60,000 nt of DNA, from the NCBI RefSeq assembly GCF_910592395.1, contig NC_088312.1, forward strand, positions 11,224,001-11,284,000, given 5' to 3'. The notes below the pieces were generated by a model that was not told the DNA's origin, did no database searches, and saw nothing but the letters and a program-made list of their open reading frames with translations. Source of the DNA: Lineus longissimus. Lineage: Eukaryota > Nemertea > Pilidiophora > Heteronemertea > Lineidae. Both the position numbers and the translations under genes were made by a program. Shown one piece after another: positions 48,863 to 58,316 of the stretch (position 1 is the first letter of the stretch; every line of letters starts with the position of its first letter).

Positions 48863-49159
48863 TACCAGCATAATCTCTTAGGAAACCTTTTTATTCTCTC
48901 CAACAGATCTTGGGCCATGTAGAATTAGCGGATTGAGCGGATTCTGTAAAAAATATGATATAATTTCATACAAAATGGAACTAAATGAATTCATTAAGTT
49001 TTAATTTGTTCGATACGCCACAAAGATTATTTGAAAATCGCATTTTACAGTCGTTAAGCCACGACTCGCAATGAGGGCATGAAAACTGGTCTGTAGGGAC
49101 AGTTTAGTTCAGTCGCAGCGCTGTATTACCGTACCTCCTTTCGTCTTCAGAGTTCAGGC

Positions 49160-49197
49160 ATGGCGGCGATCATCGCGACAAATACTGGCTTTTCCAG
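49160..49197 (+). other. Start codon plus splice donor inside the element
   Basis: The ATG at 49160 has a strong context (GGCATGGCGG). It opens 38 bases reading MAAIIATNTGFS and meets a donor-like CAG followed by gtgatt at 49198. A CpG-rich stretch precedes it. This looks like the 5' end of a gene: short 5' UTR, start, first coding exon, donor. It may be the surviving 5' end of a lost transposase gene, or a captured host first exon. Confidence 0.3.
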
Positions 49198-49208
49198 GTG
49201 ATTGAAGC

Positions 49209-49271
49209 CCAGAATCCGCTCATTCCGCTAATTCCACTCATTCCGCTTATTCCTCTCATTCCGCTAATTCT
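49209..49271. repeat. 9-bp minisatellite ATTCCGCTN
   Basis: About six to seven units (ATTCCGCTA, ATTCCACTC, ATTCCGCTT, ATTCCTCTC and so on) lie within the right terminal repeat of the element at 48912-49280. They translate as repeated Pro-Leu-Ile, which explains the odd ORF reading there. Confidence 0.85.
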
Positions 49272-49287
49272 ACATGGCCCAGATCTT

Positions 49288-49867
49288 GGGACAAAGCTAA
49301 CCAGTGTATGGTATCATACTGATGTGATCGCAACATTCCATTGTCCCGTTGAAGGGAGAGTGTCACATATGTCTCATAAATATTGAGAAATCCCTTTGGG
49401 GAACCGGCCCTCGACCCTCGGAGCTGATTAGCACCTTGGCTGTCTAATGACCAACACAGCTGTGAAGTGTTGAATTAAGAATATCACAGAAATAATAGAT
49501 TATGGGAATGTCTTTAGACCTACAGTCATTTGCACATACAATATTTTTCGGAAAAATCCTAAACAAACCTCTCGTGACGTAATCATTTCACCTCATCACT
49601 ATTGTCACATATTTTCACAGTCTTTGCCGACGTTTGTCAACTCCCTCAACACCTGCAGCAGCTAATAAACATTAATAACTAATAATGACTTAATAATAAT
49701 CAATTGTTCTTTTTGCGTGTGTTTTTTCTGTTAATAGCCAGCTTGTAACCTCACAAACCCTCCTGATATTTGTTTCTTGCACCTTGTATGACATATTGAT
49801 CAGTTTGCACAGTAATTTATTTTTATTTCTACATGTTTGTTGGTCTCTTATGTAACTTTCTCAACAG
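49288..49867. other. No gene recognised
   Basis: AT-rich CpG-poor sequence, likely intronic or intergenic. From about 49806 a T-rich stretch leads into the acceptor of the plus-strand exon candidate. Confidence 0.4.
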
Positions 49868-49958
49868 CTTGAGCTCAGCTTATCCTCGGTCCCCCCAGAC
49901 CAAATATTCCTTCCTACACAAATGGATGGTGTGTCCCCTCAGTCCACAATCCTTACAG
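49868..49958 (+). other. Candidate internal exon, 91 nt (plus strand)
   Basis: The acceptor (tgtaactttctcaacag) ends at 49867 and a donor (CTTACAG then gtgaaa) follows 49958. One frame reads LELSLSSVPPDQIFLP and then a Thr/Ser/Gln-rich stretch, with phase 1 exit; a second frame is open too. The next strong acceptor (a very long pyrimidine tract ending at 50175) would add only Val-Asp before a stop in the first frame, giving a natural C-terminus. This is opposite in strand to the other exon candidates, so it would be a different or overlapping gene. Confidence 0.3.
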
Positions 49959-50811
49959 GTGAAACTCTTAGATGACTTTTGTCCTAGGCTTAGTTCAAAT
50001 GCACACTTTCGTACTTATGTTGACTCTGTTGTTTTTGTAATTAGTTTCTGTGTTAAAGTAGGAGAAGTTTAGGCCCTTAAGACAAAGGCCCTAAGGCAAT
50101 GCCTGTGGCTTGGAATGTGCACCATCTTAAAATAATAATGACCCTTTCCCTTCCTTCTTTCATCCTTTTTCACAGGTGTTGACTAACAGTAATAATGAGC
50201 ATTGTCACTGTTCTAAGTAGGCTTTCCAAAAATCTTAAAACTCCACCTGCTTTGGGTTTGAAGCCTGATTTGCTTTGGATAAGGACTCAGGGCGTCCTGC
50301 TAGCTTTAGCTTTAGATTTGAAATGTGGCACTTTTCTCAAGGATTTTAAAATCAGTTCCATGAATTGTTCATTTACAATGATTCATCAGCAGGCCGCATT
50401 CTGGGCCGAAACCTATATGAATTTTCAGCAGTGCCACCCCCCCCCCCTGCACCACCGCCAATAAGGCCTGCTGAGAAGTAAAGTTGTTTGCCAAAAAGGT
50501 CTAGACATATGTCTCAAAATTGTGAAGAACACAGAGTCATAGGGAGGACCGCATGGGACAGGGAGGCAGGAACCAGAGGTGATAACTAATGTGTTAGATC
50601 TATGGTTTCAATTTATGAATTCAAGTCAAAAATGGTGGTGTATTTCACAAGTAATATTTTATTGTCAATTTATGACAATTCGCCAAACTCCTAGTAAAAG
50701 ACTTTAAATTTCTGCAATAAGAGTTGAAAAGGTAACATGGATAAGACACAACTACTCATTACAGTGAGCCTGTACTGCGGCAAAGTCCCAGAAGGGACAT
50801 GAAGCAACGAC
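49959..50811. other. Candidate 3' region, otherwise no gene
   Basis: The strong acceptor at 50175 (ccttctttcatcctttttcacag) is the main feature. An 89-codon plus-strand ORF (50195-50464) runs into a C11 tract and looks accidental. Confidence 0.35.
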
Positions 50812-50837
50812 TGATGATGATGATGATGATGATGATG
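50812..50837. repeat. Microsatellite (TGA)n
   Basis: About eight perfect TGA/GAT repeats. It directly precedes the 122-bp tandem array by 40 bases. Confidence 0.95.
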
Positions 50838-50877
50838 GCGCCAGATCAATTATAAGTCAATAATGGCTCTGGTGAAT

Positions 50878-51244
50878 GATCCAAATGATTTCATCAGTTC
50901 AGTCATTAAAACCTGAAACAATAGCTAATTAATGACAGGTAATTAACACTTCATGTCCCATTGGTCTCTTGAAATCAGTTGTTTGAGACCAAGATACTAG
51001 ATCCATATGATTTCATCAGTTCAGTCATTAAAACCTGAAACAATAGCTAATTAATGACAGGTAATTAACACTTCATGTCCCATTGGTCTCTTGAAATCAG
51101 TTGTTAGTGACCAAGATACTAGATCCATATGATTTCATCAGTTCAGTCATTAAAACCTGAAACAATAGGTAATTAATGACAGGTAATTAACACTTCATGT
51201 CCCATTGATCTCTTGATATCCGGTTGCTTGCGACCAAGAAACTA
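50878..51244. repeat. Tandem array, 3 x 122 bp
   Basis: Units start at 50878, 51000 and 51122 with GATCCAWATGATTTCATCAG. Each contains AAACCTGAAACAATAG and ATTAATGACAGGTAATTAAC. Copies 1 and 2 differ at only a few positions; copy 3 diverges towards its end. The period is exactly 122 in both steps. This is a minisatellite-type array of unknown role, not a CRISPR, since the whole unit is repeated without unique spacers. Confidence 0.95.
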
Positions 51245-52770
51245 GACAGTTGTCTGTCACTGTCTCAAGGAAAGAATCAACAAATCAAGACATCACAACA
51301 ACAGAATAGGTAAAGTTAAAGGAGTTTGTGACGCTGTCTTTTTGATAAGATTATTATTTCATTTTGAGGCCTACCGGAAGTGATTGTCACAAAAAATATT
51401 ACAAATAACCCTTCTAATACAACTGGGTCAATAAATTGATTGTACGAAAAAATATCACTATCATATTTACAAAGTTACAAACAAGTATATAATTTGATAA
51501 ATTGACACAATTAATTACTTGTGTCATTTTTCTGGCCAGGAAGTTGTGATTTTACTATTGGGCGACTGTCTCCAAAATAACCGTCAAAGTGACCTAATAA
51601 TCATGATTTTCATTTCCGATGGTTTGATTAGGATGCGGTTAATTAGGAGCCTCAATTAGTCCATTGACGAGTCAACATCAGCAGTGTTCTCACCCAGTCA
51701 CCGGAAGTAATTATTATCTGTTAATTAGTGCATTTTTCTCAGTAACGTTCTGGACTAGGACTTACATTGCAATTTTGTCAGTTTTTTGAGTAAATTGCTG
51801 ATTAGCAATTGCTATAATAGCATTTTCTATTGTTTGAACACATTTTAATAGCATAGTTTATATGGTAGGATGCGGGTAGGAAAAACAAGGCATGTATTGG
51901 CAGAAGGTGATTTATCATTTTATGTGCTATTCAAAGTAATTACATTAAGTACATACTCAGAGAGGGTGTGGCAATTAATGATAAAAAAAATGCACAGATA
52001 CATGTACTTTAGGACGTGGCATCTTTGAGTTAAAGTACGAAAACCATAAGTAAGGATGTTACATGTAAATGAAAATTTAAAGAATCGACATCATGAAGAA
52101 CATATCAACAAAACTAGACAGAAAAACCTTCCAAAAAATACGAGACGTTGCACCAATGTTTCTGAATTATCCAATCCTGGTATCAATTCCATATAATTCC
52201 CCCCATAAATCTTGTACACTATCATCATCGGTGTGGGGCAGACATTCCGACATGCAGCATCACCATGATCAGCCAACTCAACCAGAGCAAATCTCGACCC
52301 GAGCAAACTTATACCACATCTCATTAAACAAACCGCAACCCTTTTTTACATCTTGGACAAAAGCGAGTGCCCCACCCCCACCAGGATTACACAATGTGTG
52401 GCCGCAGTTCACTAGAAAACTGTCTGTGGCTACTAAATCTGCCGCCTCCAACAAAACCCTGATGACTGAGAAGTGTTCTATATTTGATCTAATTATGTGT
52501 CATCATCTCTCAACGTAAATGTTTTAGGGCTCCAGCTATCGAATCGTAATAATTTTCATTTCAATTGTCGAATGTGATGATACCCAGACAATTCACCACA
52601 GGTCGGATTCGGCAAGGAAAAGGGTCCAGACAGGGAGGAATATACCCTTGGTTTGTTTTGGCGAAATCCTATCAGTTACACCAGAGACAATGGGAGAGAA
52701 AAAACATGAAAACATCTCTTTCCCTGTGGTCTTTGCATCAAAGATGCTCACAAAAAAGGACCACTGCCTC
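51245..52770. other. No gene recognised
   Basis: AT-rich, CpG-poor sequence. At 52091-52518 ORFs on both strands overlap (141 codons plus, 77 codons minus, and an open 60-codon minus stretch without ATG). None has a recognisable domain or a consistent splice context, so I leave them uncalled. Confidence 0.4.
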
Positions 52771-53287
52771 AAAAGGATCGGTAACCGGAAAAACGCCGAC
52801 CGACCGACCGACCGACTGACCGACTGACCTGCCAACCTACCGTCATATGCAGTATCCCTTTCGCTTCTCTATAGCACATGTATCTGTGTAGTGCCCAGCG
52901 CAATGGACGTGATGGAGTCCGACGTGTCTGACAGCAGCATCTCCAGTCAATTATACCGGGAAAACGAGCCCACGCGGTAAGGAACTGATAACGATACTCT
53001 AAAGATATGCTTTGTCTACATGGTCGGTGGATATAAAAACATGATTGGGGCCTAGTATATGCACTGTAGTTTTTCTACTCGAGTGTCTCGACCGATGCAA
53101 TGCATGAACTGCAACGCGCAACACGCATTTGTTGTCATTTGACCAGCTTACGTGCGCTTGTTTACAATTTCATTTCATATGACCTGCTATCGTGTATTGG
53201 ATATATCACATTGACTTATGAGTAGGTTGGCAGGTCAGTCGGTCGGTCGGTCGGTCGGTCGGCGTTTTTCCGGTTACCAAAAGGATC
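52771..53287. mobile_element. Inverted-repeat element, 499 bp, 9-bp duplication, GACC repeats in its ends
   Basis: The element spans 52780-53278. Its terminal repeats are about 61 and 57 bp, starting GGTAACCGGAAAAACGCCGA and ending CTGCCAACCTAC at the inner side. The difference comes from the number of GACC/GACT units. The flanking repeat AAAAGGATC at 52771-52779 and 53279-53287 is perfect. A 9-bp duplication with simple repeats in long ends is reminiscent of Mutator-type elements such as the Rehavkus group; this is inference. The interior is CpG-rich compared with its surroundings and contains a possible first exon. Confidence 0.88.
52903..52976 (+). other. Start codon plus splice donor inside the element
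   Basis: The ATG at 52903 (context gcaATGG) opens 74 bases encoding an acidic, Ser-rich peptide that starts MDVMESDVSDSSISSQ. It ends at a good donor (CACGCG then gtaagg); without splicing a stop follows within one codon. This is what the first coding exon of a DNA-transposon gene would look like after internal deletion of the rest. The same arrangement occurs in the element at 48912. Confidence 0.35.
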
Positions 53288-53612
53288 AGCCTTGTTAGAT
53301 TTAGTCAGCTATAACGAATTCTGTGTTCAACCTTGATGTTGGGCCAACAAGGAGTGTACGTTGGTTATAAACTGCAAGTTGAAATAAGCCAAAGGCCAAA
53401 TGTAACTTATAGAGAACTTTTTTTTCATGTGGTCATGAGACGCAAAATCTTCTGCCCCAGAAAGGTCACACTGCCATAGTCTCAACATTGGTATACAACT
53501 TTCACCAGTTACTCCTTCTAGAACATCAGCGGTCCTGTTGTACAGCAAATTGGTATAACATTACAATCAATATTTTGCGGGGCGTCCTCTGACTGTTTCT
53601 AAGAAAGCCAAT

Positions 53613-53654
53613 ATTTTTCTATTTGTAATTGCTCAGCAATTACAAACATTTTTC
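53613..53654. repeat. 25-bp perfect hairpin flanked by 7-bp direct repeat
   Basis: TTTGTAATTGC-TCA-GCAATTACAAA occupies 53622-53646. ATTTTTC lies on both sides, at 53613-53619 and 53648-53654, with spacers of two and one base. It has the same architecture as the palindromes at 658, 837 and 55186. Confidence 0.7.
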
Positions 53655-53757
53655 AGGGCCTTATCTAAAAGGCAAGAATGATAACACAATAAGGAGTGTG
53701 ATGTCATATGATCTAGGCCTATAAATGTTAATGTTGGAATCTTCAGTATCATCTTAC

Positions 53758-53816
53758 CCTCAATATATTGAAATTGCTCAGCATCAATATGGGCGAAGGC
53801 TAAGGAGACAATACCA
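53758..53816 (-). CDS. Candidate coding exon 4 of a minus-strand gene, 59 nt
   Basis: On the minus strand the acceptor (atttataacttccag) precedes 53816 and the donor (ATTGAGG then gtaaga) follows 53758. With one carried-in base the frame reads GIVSLAFAHIDAEQFQYIE and leaves one base over. This entry phase matches the exit phase of the candidate exon at 58316-58277. A further acceptor (attcttgccttttag) about 90 bases downstream would add DKALKNVCNC and a stop. I do not recognise the protein. Phase agreement is modest evidence, since each junction could match by chance. Confidence 0.33.
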
Positions 53817-54764
53817 CTGGAAGTTATAAATATGTCAGTATCAAGCAATGACTTATCTTGTCATACAATTTAAAACTTAAATACTCAAATGATTCTTCGT
53901 ATTTTCTCAATTTTTCATTTGCTATCATGTTTTCATTTGCGGACTACCACTGACTTCCAAATGCCATGTCTCAACATTCCTTGCATCAAATACACCAGAC
54001 ACCACCATTAACCTTCCTGAGTTATCTAATCGGAATCATGATTGCATTTCTCGGCCTACTAGGCCTACCATATAGCAGCAGGACTAAAACGTGATCAAAT
54101 AATTTGCAAGGGGAATTTCTAAAACTAATGCAATTTACTGACACCCAGGAAGTAATTTTTGGGCCTATGAAAAACAAATTTTGTATTTATTTTTAGTTAC
54201 TTGTATCTGATTTTATAATGTAAAGCGATTGCCAAAGAACGTGATCAAAAAGACCCAAGATATTGTACCTAATTAACAAAGGATAACATGTGACGGGAAT
54301 CAAGGCGGCCACTGGACTTAGACCAGACATGCTACCTCTTTGTCTTCCTATTAACATTTGCCTAATTTTCTCACGGAGTTTATAATTACTTTTTCATCGA
54401 TTTGACCCGTGTGGCATTCACACACATTGTTTTTGATATTCCTCCAAAAGATTGATCGGGTCATCAAAATCAAAGCGAGAAATTTTGATGGACTAACAAG
54501 TTTCTGACTCCATCCCATTCATCAAAGGACTTTGGCCATGAACTAAGCTCATAATTGCTATTTTTGAGAATCTAAGTGAAGATGGTTACATATTTTTACA
54601 GTTTCTGATCCGATGATCAACTCACTGAATGACGGGTCTTCTGACTTTAAGGGACTATATAGGCAACAGCTAGGCAGGCAAGATAAAGTTACACAAAGTC
54701 GCCAATAGGGGTCTCTCACATCTCACTGTACGTCGAAATGACAATATATTTGTGCTGAATCTGA
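53817..54764. other. No gene recognised, probable intron
   Basis: AT-rich, CpG-poor sequence with no repeat of note. Under the minus-strand gene model this is intronic. Confidence 0.4.
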
Positions 54765-55211
54765 CATGACCTTGGGCCCGTACTGTGTACATTGTGTATT
54801 AGTCACCTGAAGATTGCCAAATTAGCCCCTCTGCTCCTGCCTATAGTTTATAGTAAGGATTTGGTGCTGGTCCATGGTCTTCCCAAAATCTACCGTCAGT
54901 ATTTCATCACAGATTATCTTCAAATCATCATGACAAAACTCGACAGGATCAGTCTTCCTGACACAACATCAAAGGAACTCCTCCAAATCCAACACTTTAC
55001 TAAGAATGCAAGATATATAGATTTATATTCCCCCTATCATGATAAACTATTGCGTTGGAGGGGGTATACTGAACTTCTCCGTAACCTCTGCCCATACGAG
55101 CGTTGTCTGTACAATACATTGAGGGACAAGATGGGAGGGGGGAGAAGGGGTGCTCTTCCAAACTTTAGCATATCCGAGTTCTACCAGAGTCTTTCAAATA
55201 AATCTATTTGA
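54765..55211 (+). CDS. Open stretch of 149 codons, unidentified
   Basis: The frame is open from after a TGA at 54762 to a stop at 55209. There is no ATG near its start; the first candidate start is TTG at 54792, and internal ATGs occur later. The reading is rich in Leu, Tyr, Arg and Asp (for example KIYRQYFITDYLQ and DLYSPYHDKLLRWRG). The minus strand is not open over most of it, which is mildly favourable. The 3' end runs into the perfect hairpin at 55186-55219. It could be an exon or a decayed element gene. Confidence 0.25.
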   Translation, partial: HDLGPVLCTLCISHLKIAKLAPLLLPIVYSKDLVLVHGLPKIYRQYFITDYLQIIMTKLDRISLPDTTSKELLQIQHFTKNARYIDLYSPYHDKLLRWRGYTELLRNLCPYERCLYNTLRDKMGGGRRGALPNFSISEFYQSLSNKSI

Positions 55212-55228
55212 AAGACTCTGATTCTACC
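55179..55228. repeat. 34-bp hairpin with 15-bp perfect stem, 7-bp direct repeat
   Basis: AGAGTCTTTCAAATA, loop AATC, then the exact complement (55186-55219). TTCTACC lies immediately left (55179-55185) and two bases to the right (55222-55228). This is the longest perfect stem seen in the window and the fourth case of a palindrome within a 7-bp direct repeat. Confidence 0.8.
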
Positions 55229-57742
55229 ATGCTATTAATGAGCATGCATGCATGGTCACTGCCTGGAGTCTGATTTGCCACATGCATAAGCGTACAGCTA
55301 TTTTGACAATTTTTGTCAATTCTGACATCTGTCCTCCGTTTTCACATTATCCATGATTATAATTATTACCTTGTATGATCATTTTTAAATGAGCTATTGG
55401 TTTTATAGTAGACAAATAGCCTCAGGGCTTCTATGTATACGATATATCATTAAAACCATATGGCCTAGCCAAATGGGGAAGGGGACCAATTGGCCAATTG
55501 ACTTAAAATGGAACTGGCGGACACGTGTAATAGTCCTCAATGCCCCTCTTATTTATATTAATATCAACTTATACATTGTTATAAAAGTGCCACTGTAGCA
55601 GGCCTATAGTCCATCAATTTCAAATCCGCAAAATTTTCCCATGCAAAGTTGACCAAAGTGTCCAACGACATTGTTTACGGGCTGCCGTACAAATCAAATC
55701 ACCCCATCAAAACTTTTCAAGCAGCTCCTTGTAGATCTAAACAATTTAAGGAATATGATCTTTCAATTCAATTATGACATTCAGAGAAGCACTCACAATC
55801 ACGAACAGTTCAGCTTTAATGCAGTTTGGGTTTTTACAGTTCTGATGGGAAAAATATCATTTTGTTCATCATTGCATGATTTTAGACATCAAAATGTTTA
55901 AAGTGGATACCTCTCTAAAATGAAAGGTTAGCAGGACTGTATTTAGGGTTTGGTGATGAGGGAGGGGGGGATGCTGACAGGGATTTTTTTGCCATTTCCA
56001 CTGGGTTATATACAGCATCCAAAATTTAAGACAGGATTCAAAGCCCTATAGCTTGGTAATAGGGTAATAATATGTCGAGGCGTATTTGAACAACTGAATT
56101 GTTGAAAAGTGTGCTATATGAATGTTGTAATTCATGACCATAAAGGGTTAACAGTCAGCAAGCATGACTGATCTTTTCAAAGGTCAACAGAACAGAACCA
56201 GAGATAGAACTCAAGCATCACATTAAAATGGATGAAAAAGTCCTCATTGTCAACCAACAGATAAGACATCGTTGGCTACTCATCTCTCAAATAAAATGTC
56301 ATCATGAAATAGGTTGAGGCCAAGGTGTTTCGAATTCAAAGATTGCTCTTTAAAAAGCTGCTAGATATGGGTCAGTAGGTTTTTATCAAAATTTCTCATG
56401 GGAAGTCATCTTTTATTCATCACTACCCTTTTTTGGTTGCCTGGTGACAGTGACTACCATGTCCGTTAAAAAAAGCTTGCTGGTCCAAAGACCCAGTACA
56501 TTGAGACACTATTTTTTGCAATAAAAGCCAAACAAAATTTCATGTTGGAAGGGCCATCATGCTCCAACGAAAGGATTTTATATCATCATGCAAGAAGGAT
56601 GTTCATCAGTCTAGATGTTCATCCTATGATCAGCAAAGATGTCTAAAAACACAATTCGATTTTGTGTATAAGAAGAATATTCATCACAGAACTGTGAACT
56701 GAAATATCAAGACGGTCCAGATGCCTTTTCTACAACTGGAAATATCACTGAAAATGCTATGAATCCATTGCGAAGTGATACTGGACATAGAAGTCAATGA
56801 AGAATGAACAACGGCCCCCTCAATGTAGTGTTTGACAGCCAAAAAAAACATTCGAGAAATAAAGAAGTTTAAAAGAATCTCTTTCAAGGTTCATCACAAC
56901 TTCACAGGTGTGACAGTACGATATTCAGTAGTTCTAGATTGACCCCAAAGGCTTTGTCATTGCTCACACCACACTCCCCCAGATTTCATGTGGTGAAATT
57001 GCTATCACTGGTGACTGGAAAGCCCTGAAAGTCAGGACAGGACTTAAGGAGATCCAGTCGTGCCACAGGTCGTTCAAAACTCCCCATTTTTATAAGCGTT
57101 TCACTATTGGTTTTCTTTAACAGCTCCATCATCATGCTATTGCTATTGTGTGCCACTGCAGTTACAGATAGGTGGAGATTATGGCCCATCTGCATGTCTG
57201 CATTGAGGTGAAGTTTCGGCCAATATGCAAGTTGAGTTGGGTTTTTTCTTGGTGCAATGCTATATTTAGCACCAGACATCACATAGGAACATTTAAAAAT
57301 GGTGAGAAGATTACCGTCAGATCGGAAGTTACAAATGAATAATTCAGTTGATTTAAATAAGCTGACGGCAAAATGGGCAAGAAAAATCTCGCTAACGTCA
57401 TATCTTAAGGTTATGAACTATCAAAGGATCACTGTAAACTTGGTGCCTTGAATGGAAGGATATCTCAGCAAGATCTACATCTTAAAATGTTGGCATTGTT
57501 CGTTAGGAGGCAAAACTTGGTTTATGATGTGGCTGCAGGGTGCAGTGTACTCAAGTTTTTGATGGGTTGACGACATGTCATAAGGTTACAAATGTCTTAA
57601 AGCATGACAGGACCGGTTATGAAAAGAGGAGTTTGGAGGTCTTGCTAGAAATCTGTGTCATCTGTTGCTCAAGCTGTGGCTGACTGTGAAGCTGCTGGGG
57701 CATCAGCTGCAACTGTGGATGGGGTGGAACATGATGGATGGG
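55229..57742. other. No gene recognised, probable intron
   Basis: CpG-poor sequence. Palindrome CAATTGGCCAATTG at 55487-55500 lacks flanking repeats. The minus ORF at 56986-57282 has no supporting signals. Confidence 0.4.
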
Positions 57743-57796
57743 TGGTCTGATATTCGTTTTACTTTGCCTGGGATCAGAAGGTCGAGGGTTCAATTC
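57743..57796 (+). mobile_element. tRNA-like SINE head or decayed tRNA pseudogene
   Basis: TGGTCTGATATTCG at 57743 resembles an A box and GGGTTCAATTC at 57786-57796 a B box, 43 bases apart. Between them CTGGGATCAGAAGGTCGA resembles an anticodon arm plus variable loop. An A-rich stretch (gggaataaaaaaagtat) follows about 30 bases later. The acceptor stem does not close, so it is not a functional tRNA gene. No target duplication was found. Confidence 0.35.
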
Positions 57797-58276
57797 ATGT
57801 ACCGGCTTTTAAAGGATTATGAAGGGAATAAAAAAAGTATATCAAGTAAAGTCCTTTATAGGGTGACTAAAGGCTTATTACCTTGACTTTAAGACAGATA
57901 TACTGACATGTACAATATCCCTCTGAGGCTTCAAACAGCACTGCACCCTGTTCAAATCTACATTCTAATGAGTGTAATGAATATGCAATCGAATTGTGGA
58001 ACACCGCAGTATGCCTTCGGTGACCAAGAATCCAGTGCAGGTCAATAGCCCTGGGAAAACCAATGTTAGGCCAAGTTCAGACACGAGTCAAATAACGAGT
58101 AGAGTTTGAGATGGTGCTCTACCAACCCATGTTTTATGACCTAGGGGGCACCATCATGCTATCTATCTCCTAAAGATAGTTTGTCACACTTTCGTTTTGA
58201 CTAACAGAGTTTGGAGTGACAACTGGTGCCCCACACACCCAGAGTTTTGTCTTATCTCCAGAGTAGGAAAATTTAC
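57797..58276. other. No gene recognised
   Basis: Short stretch between the tRNA-like sequence and the next exon candidate. On the minus strand the frame following the donor at 58276 stays open for some 35 codons, so an alternative exon could extend here. Confidence 0.35.
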
Positions 58277-58316
58277 CTGCAAAAGACCATCATTTCAGAC
58301 CCAATCAGGAGAGACG
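58277..58316 (-). CDS. Candidate coding exon 3 of a minus-strand gene, 40 nt
   Basis: On the minus strand the acceptor (atccacttttcctgag) precedes 58316 and the donor (TTTTGCAG then gtaaat) follows 58277. Two bases complete the codon left by the exon at 59489-59425. The frame then reads SLLIGSEMMVFC and leaves AG. The in-frame continuation past the donor hits TAA at once, so splicing is needed. The same AG could instead be used as an acceptor for a longer downstream reading. No family is recognised. Confidence 0.28.

Larger units (their letters stand above)
48905..49287. mobile_element. Inverted-repeat element, 369 bp, with minisatellite in one end
   Basis: The element spans 48912-49280. The left end begins GGGCCATGTAGAATTAGCGG and the right end is its exact complement. 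The flanks carry AGATCTT at 48905-48911 and 49281-49287, a 7-bp duplication (8 bp if one base is shared with the end). Inside the right terminal repeat a 9-bp unit (ATTCCGCTN) is expanded to about six copies, while the left end has about two. The interior is AT-rich on the left and GC-richer on the right, where an ATG and a splice donor occur. I cannot name the superfamily. Confidence 0.82.

Noticed and set aside
50878-51244. CRISPR-like array
   Set aside because: The entire 122-bp unit repeats without unique spacers, and the genome context is animal.
52093-52518. 141-codon ORF, and a Gly-rich open minus-strand reading
   Set aside because: Both strands are open over much of the stretch, and neither fits the phases of the neighbouring exon candidates.
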